Made by a program: the position numbers and the translations under genes
The notes under the pieces: model-generated
Told to the model about the DNA's origin: nothing
Database searches by the model: none
Seen by the model: the letters and a program-made list of their open reading frames with translations, nothing else
Shown: positions 58,300-64,000 of the stretch, in pieces
Layout: each line of letters starts with the position of its first letter
Position numbering within the stretch: the stretch's first letter is position 1
DNA from: Poa pratensis
Taxonomy: Eukaryota > Streptophyta > Magnoliopsida > Poales > Poaceae
Reading direction: 5' to 3'
Assembly: GCA_947311845.1 (NCBI GenBank)
Contig: CAMZMU010000080.1
Location: forward strand, 44,628,359 to 44,692,358
Length of the DNA: 64,000 nt

Positions 58300-61200
58300 A
58301 ACATAGAATATACTAGAAGGGTAAGGCGCGCTTTGCCGCTCCCGTGTATAGGTGTGACTGATACTTGCCACTTTATTTTTTATACAATTATATATTGTTC
58401 AACTGGTTTCTCATACATATCGGGCTACTATTATGTAAACCAATTTTACCACGTCAGCAACGTTGGTGAATTCTTTAGATTATAAAGCATCAAATACAAC
58501 AACAACGGTAAAATAATGGAATACAACAACAACTGTAAAATAATGGAACTACATGAAATGTGTGTACATAACATATGCATTGCTTGCCAACATTTGAAAA
58601 ACACGTAAAAGTGTCAAAATTAACCAATAAGCATGTGGCAAAAATAACATGGAAGTAGACTTCCATGGATTTTGCCAACCGTTTGCACAACAATAGCTTG
58701 TCCATTTAACCTTACAGCCACCAGTTCAGGCTTCTTTGAAATAACCTCTCCTGAAATGGACTGAGGCCATAACCGTTTTGCATATATTATCACTGGTAGC
58801 ACCATTTGGGGACTGAAAAACATAACCATTTTTTCAGTGTCTAGAGTGGTAATATTGTTAAAATGCATGGCTAAGCCTAAGAAGTAGCTAAGTAATGGAT
58901 GGTGAATGAAAGTAACTTTTGTGCTATAGGCAGAATAAACCAAGAGATAGTATGACTATGGTTTAAATGGTAATATCATCAGATAAGCACTGCCAGGTAG
59001 CACAAAGCAGAAAGTTATGTTTGCAAACAGGGGAAGCCGAGTCAAACCAGAGGAGTAACCCTTGCATAAGTCTGTTATCTTTCTGAATATATGTCGTAGG
59101 AATTTCATTAAGTAAACAATTACGCATACAAAAACTACTATTGAACTTCTAATTGTAGAAGTAATAAAGGAAAATTAGATAGCAAGAAACTCACCCAAAT
59201 GGAAGGTGAACCATATCTTCTTAGTAATGCATGAACAATACCATATCAGACAACCCAGAATGAAATCCATGCATACCATTGGATGAATCTAAGCAGAAGA
59301 AGGTGCACATACCACTCCAAGGACTTGTTGTTGCTCGTGTGCAGGTTCAACAAAACAATCCAGCCTGAATGTTCAGTGCACAAGAATTGGTACCTGACCA
59401 GAGCACAAGAAAACAATAAATCCATTTTACATGTATTGAAATTGTGAAGAACTCAATAATGTTTTAGATAACATTGTGCTTATGACATTATATGACTATT
59501 ACATGACTAATCCAATCTTTATTGTAGTTTTGACAGACAACAATGGAGATTCAATTTCCGCGCACAACATCATCAGTATCAACGGATACATCTTCTAGAC
59601 TCGGTACTAACATTGGCAGCGTTGCAGTCTAGTTGACCCTGTATACAAGGAGCTTGAGTGCACTAATGTAACAACTCCTTTAATTGCTCTGATGTGAGCC
59701 TTTTTACTAGTGAAGCAGAAGCAAATAAGCTCAGTCGTGTACTCGGTGTGCATATTGGCTACTGAATGTGGTGCAGATGCAACAAACATTGCAAATGAAA
59801 TAAATATGCTAGTGCATGATTCAGTAATGAAATTTGCTAACTGTAAATGAAATAAACATGCTCAACTGTCACATGATCGCACTGATTCGAGCAAATCACG
59901 TCAAGACATCTGGACTCTGGAGAGGAAAGCAGCGTCATAGAGGAAGGCGACGTATGTCGTGCTGGCCACGAAGCCTTCGTAATGGCGGCGACGGCGACAA
60001 CCACGACAGGCAGAGGAGGACGGCGACGACGACAATGGGTGGAGGAGATTCACTTGTTACATTGAATCCACTTCATGTAAATGAGAATATTTTTTTTTCA
60101 CCTGGGGCTTGGACCAACATCTGGTCATCGTCGCGGCAGCGGCATGCTGTAACTCACCAACGAATATTATAACTGCAATTTGCAAAGGTAGGTCTTCATT
60201 AGCAAGATATCCTCGAGGTCAACTTTAGTGCCAATCTATATATTCGATATTCATTCACACAAAAGTTAAGAAAATCATAGTCCATTTGGAATGATTAATA
60301 GCCGGACGAATTTGTAGTTCCATATATTCAAGGCATAACACAAACGGTTGAAGGCATATCTATATGAAGGGGCTCATAGGAAGAATAGTAAACAATACAC
60401 CATGTGTGGCTGCATATATTAGAAATGGATTGATCTACCGGAGAAGAAGAGGAAGAGGCAGTGATACGTACTTACTGATCCACAGAAAATGGAGATCGAT
60501 GCAGCCATATCCGTGCGAGGAAGATTGTCCCATGCTCCACCTAAATATGGCGATGAGCAGCAGCCTGCAGTCTTGTCTTGCCACACCATCTCCTGCTAAA
60601 CGAAGTTTAGAAGATCTTCTTTTCAATATGAGCATGTTCCACGCGAACACCTCGAGAACCAGTGTGAGATTAAACGATGAACAACTGCTATCCATGTAAT
60701 AGAAGAAAAGATGCAAACGTTCACTACAGAGTTGTAATCTAATTTAATAAATGATCAAAGACAATGCAATAAATAGTCAACATAATGAGATTGGGAAAGT
60801 ACCTTATAGCGAAATATGAAGGGACAACCTACCAAAGATATTATTTTTAGCACTAATCATATTGAAAAGAAGTCCATGGCCTGTAATATCAATAGAAGAG
60901 TGTTATTACAGAAAACTAACCAAAGACAAATAACTGAATTTTTGGTTTTGAGACCTTCTATATTAAAAGATGAAAAAGAAAGAGGTAACATTGTAAAAAA
61001 CAAGCTAACGAATAATTTAACAGTTTCACTTCATATAAACTAACACGTCTTACCAGTTCTAATCCAACATAAAATGAGCAAATGGCATGTACAATGGAGA
61101 AGATCGAGAAAGGATGCCAATCAATTTCTCCATCCAGCCAGCGTTGACTGGTACATCCAAGTTTCTGTAAAAAAAAAAGAGGGTTATGATACACAATGAT

Positions 61201-62290
61201 GACCATATGAAAGGTCAAGATTTGCGCGGGAGGGTGGAGGATCAAGCCGTCCTGAAGAAATTTTCGTTTGTGCAAGGCATCAGGTTTTGGTGCAAAATCC
61301 ACAAAATAACAACAAATCTTTTTAGAAAATGAAGATCACAGTTCGGGGGAGGAGGAGGAGCACCAAACAAAATAGCATCCCTCCATGCTGTGGCACAATT
61401 ACAAAGAAAAGGTCGGGCATGCCAAGTTGATAAACAGAGCACATTGTCTGAAAACAAGGCACAATAAGCTTCATAAATCTCTCTGAAAACAAACTATCCC
61501 AGAACTTCTCTATGTTGTAGATGATCTGTTTATGGAAGAGAGTGAGGCAAAGACACATCAAAAAAATGAAAGAAAGGTGACTGGAACAGTAACAATCAAA
61601 ATCATATGGCATCCAATGCACAAGCACCAATATAAATTGACCCTTGCCATCAGTTTACTCTATAAATAACTCTTATTTCTGGCACCTTAAATATCTGCCA
61701 CAATATTGTGAAGATGTGAGACAAAATGGCGGAGAGCAAAATGGTATTGATGAATAGTATCAAGTTATGATGGTCAACAGAACAATGTGCATCGTGTGTA
61801 AATTAACTTGAATTACATACTCAATTCAAAAATTTGTTGCTTTTTGGCAGGATTAAACCTGGACGTGCATGTGCATGGGAAGGGACAAAAAAATAAAGAT
61901 GCTTGGTGTGAATGGATGCAAAAAAATATATACTCTGTTGTCAATAGCTTAAAGAAAAAAACTGGTTTAGTGTGAACCATAGATCTCAGCCTTCAGCTGT
62001 TCGGTTTGGTATGAATTGTTTTGCTTTTGCATTATCATAGCAGTATACAAATCCTAATTAAGAAATGTCATCTTGCAAGATAGAATGTGTGATGTGCATG
62101 TTAAACTAAAATCACAAGTTAAATTATTCTACGTAAGTTGTAAGGAACAAATAACATCTCATGTTTTACCACATGGGCATTTTGTCGAACACCAGTAATG
62201 CACATGCATATAGAAGTACATCTACTGAATTTCCAAAAACAATTAAAGTGTTCCGATTGATCCTAGAGAGCAATCAAAACAGTTCAGTTG
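58300..62290 (-). other. Unassigned AT-rich region with weak minus-strand exon-like signals
   Basis: Minus-strand candidates with splice-like borders are: 61166-61058 (after TTTTTTACAG, ending before GTAAGACG; one open frame reads LDGEIDWHPFSIFSI); 59396-59316 (after CTGGTCAG, ending before GTATGTGC; frame YQFLCTEHSGWIVLLNLHTS); and 58812 downward (after TTTTTCAG; frame SPNGATSDNICKTVMASVHF ending in a stop). None matches a family I know, and more than one frame is open in some. They may be parts of a non-coding transcript or a decayed gene started from the GC-rich block at 62.3-62.8 kb. Confidence 0.25.
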
Positions 62291-62299
62291 CTATGCAGA

Positions 62300-62950
62300 A
62301 CGTAGCAGCATAGATGGTCGCGCTCCATGCTAGAATCGAAGACTCGATGCGGCAACTGCTAGATTCCATCCAGTGTGAGGTCTGAGCGTGGGCAGGCGGC
62401 CCTCTCGCCGGTCGCCGGTCGGCAGCAGCGCCCCGACCAGGAGATGCGCAAGAAAAGGATCAGGAGGCAGTGGTGGGAGGCAAGTCAGTCGGCAGCAAGC
62501 AGCATAGGAGTGAGGTACCTGGCAGCGAAGGGAGGAGGTGCGTGGGAAGAAGAGCGCTGCACTGCGGCGGCCGGAGGAACATGGGCAGGGGGCGGCGCAC
62601 AAACTTATCCAAATCTGAACTGAGGAGGAGGAAGGACGGGCCCTTGGAAAAGTGAGGCGGGAAGCGGCTGCGCCATTTTCTGGTGGTCGTCTCCGGCGAT
62701 CGAATCCGAGCCCCAAGCTTCACATCAGCTCAGCGTGAGAGAATGATATGCGGGCAATTGCAAGAGGATTCGAGAAGAGGAGGAGGCAATGGGCGACGAT
62801 GAGAGACGACCGGGCGGTCAAGGAGGTGAGGCACGCGGGGCGGTGCGAGAGCCAACCGACTATGTGTGAACCGACCGAACGGATGGTTAAGATGGATGCA
62901 TTGTTTAGTCAACAAATCACGAACGTCAAAACCAGTGGATCAAGGAGAGC
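62300..62950 (-). promoter_or_regulatory. GC-rich block, possible first exon of a minus-strand transcript
   Basis: The GC content contrasts sharply with the AT-rich neighbours. On the minus strand a proline- and serine-rich frame from 62723 or 62716 runs to a good donor (CTGCCAG then GTACCTCAC at about 62519). No domain is recognisable. This could equally be a 5' UTR or a captured gene fragment in a transposon. Confidence 0.25.
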
Positions 62951-64000
62951 TCACCAATCCTAGCTCGATTGTATGTTGTAGAGATACCAATGTCAACTAA
63001 ATTAGCTCAAACCTTGGATATCTACATAGCTAAATTAGTTAAACCAATTTTTTAAAATGAAGTGAGTCCAAGTTTAAAACTAAGATGGGTCTTTTGCTCT
63101 TAGCGAGCCGGGTTAGTTGCTTGTGGGTACAAAGCGTGCGCTCGTTTCTGCTAACTAGCGCAGCTGCTCCTTTAAATATTCGGGATTTTTTATTATTATG
63201 CAGGAGCATTAAGTTGAAACTGGTGGCGATGGTTGATACGTCCGGAAATACAGTACGCGCAGCAAAAAAAAAAAGGATCGCTACCACTCTAGTCTAGGAA
63301 AAAGATAGCCTAGCCAATCAACAACCAGAGATCGATCCATGGTATCCACGGGTGGACAAAAGAAATAGCCAATCAACAATCAGTGATCGGTCCGGTCTCC
63401 ACGCGCGGACACAAATACAACCAAGCGATTGATCCTTTTCATACATCAAGAACGAGTACAACGACTCGAGAAATCCAGCACAGCAAATGCAGGAAGCAAA
63501 ACAACGAGGAAGAAACCGCCGCTGCCGACGCCGGAGACGAAGAAGCCGATCCACCTTCTTACCTCCATCCGAGAGCACCTCCGCATGGACAGGGCTGCAG
63601 AATCCGTCCGCCACTCAGTGACGGAACCTTGCTCGATAAACGACCACAGCCAGTGCCCTCCACCACCTGCCGCACCACCTTCCATCAGCCACCAAGTCCG
63701 GCGAAGCCAGCAGAGCCTCCTCGCGACCGCCGCTTCTAGCTCCTTCACACCACCACCCAGGCTCTGCACCACCGCCGGAGGAAGCGGCGACGCAACGGCG
63801 AAGAAGCCCAGGGACCAGAACCCCAGCGCACCAGATCCGCGGCGCCGACCCGCCAACCAGATGCAGGGGCCTGGAGCCTCGAGGAATCCGCAGATCCGCG
63901 ACCTCCAGAACGACGAGCGCGCCGCCGCGGGCCTCCGAGGAGCACCTGCAACAGAGGGGAAACACGCCGCCGCCAAAACCGCCACCGACCGCACCTCCAC
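62951..64000. other. Right-edge sequence, GC-rich from 63.5 kb, unassigned
   Basis: The AT-rich part to 63.4 kb has an A-rich run near 63265. From about 63500 the plus strand is rich in CCACC/GCCGCC words, like 5' leaders of LINEs or captured gene fragments in Triticeae. The minus-strand frame 64000-63446 is long only because of base composition and runs off the window. No function can be supported. Confidence 0.3.

Noticed and set aside
63446..64000. 184-aa minus-strand ORF at the window edge
   Set aside because: Composition-driven frame lacking motifs, with two other long frames overlapping on the same strand; it cannot be judged without sequence beyond the window.
1..64000. CRISPR arrays, bacterial operons, tRNA genes
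   Set aside because: No regularly spaced short repeats, no prokaryotic gene order, and no tRNA cloverleaf was recognised; the tRNA-like motifs are only primer binding sites.

Overview
The window looks like nuclear DNA of a grass of the wheat/barley tribe (Triticeae). Two plant genes with clean GT-AG introns sit among nested LTR retrotransposons. The LTR start (TGATACGTCTCAAACGTATC), the tRNA-Asp-type primer sites, the Stowaway MITEs, and the RTE-type and L1-type LINEs are all typical of Triticeae intergenic DNA. There is no sign of prokaryotic or organellar sequence. Coordinates and reading frames were worked out by eye. Family names rest on recognised motifs, not on database searches.

Layout. 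(1) 1869-7089, minus strand: a complete 15-exon gene for a 392-aa plant protein of the afadin/alpha-actinin-binding (ADIP-like) family. Its introns hold a Stowaway MITE, a hAT-like MITE with an 8-bp target duplication, and the 3' end of an RTE LINE. (2) 7414-13490: an old TIR DNA element with a GC-rich minisatellite, split by a 5.2-kb stretch that begins TG, ends CA and is flanked by GGCCC on both sides. This is best read as a solo LTR. (3) 13.5-15.3 kb: degraded DNA with a Ty3/gypsy reverse transcriptase remnant. (4) 15328-39816: element A, a non-autonomous Athila-like LTR element whose 3' LTR is split by element B (22026-39807). B is a Tat-lineage gypsy element on the minus strand, and it contains a nearly full-length L1-type LINE (about 24.0-31.0 kb, minus). 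All three LTR-type insertions have perfect 5-bp target duplications. (5) 40255-47363: element C, a relative of A with nearly identical LTRs and a different internal ORF.

(6) 47524-48903: a 1.38-kb retroposed unit bounded by 17-bp perfect direct repeats. (7) 48992-49437: a TIR element upstream of the second gene. (8) 50067-54498, plus strand: a complete 8-exon gene for a 347-aa Sfp-type 4'-phosphopantetheinyl transferase. Its first intron carries a Stowaway MITE interrupted by a small composite retroelement made of RTE-LINE leader, the 3' half of 5S rRNA, and an RTE/Au-type tail. (9) 56.0-57.7 kb: a decayed SANT/NAM-associated-type pseudogene. (10) 58-64 kb: a Stowaway MITE and otherwise unassigned sequence with weak exon-like signals.

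The two host genes do not appear functionally linked: one is a coiled-coil cytoskeleton-type protein, the other modifies carrier proteins. The most unusual items are the RTE-5S composite, a B3-domain-like ORF with its own TATA box antisense within Tat element B, a second antisense unit with a spliceable intron, and the 1.38-kb retroposed unit. Many frameshifts in the transposons are single-base indels, so some could be assembly errors. Both host genes read through without any.
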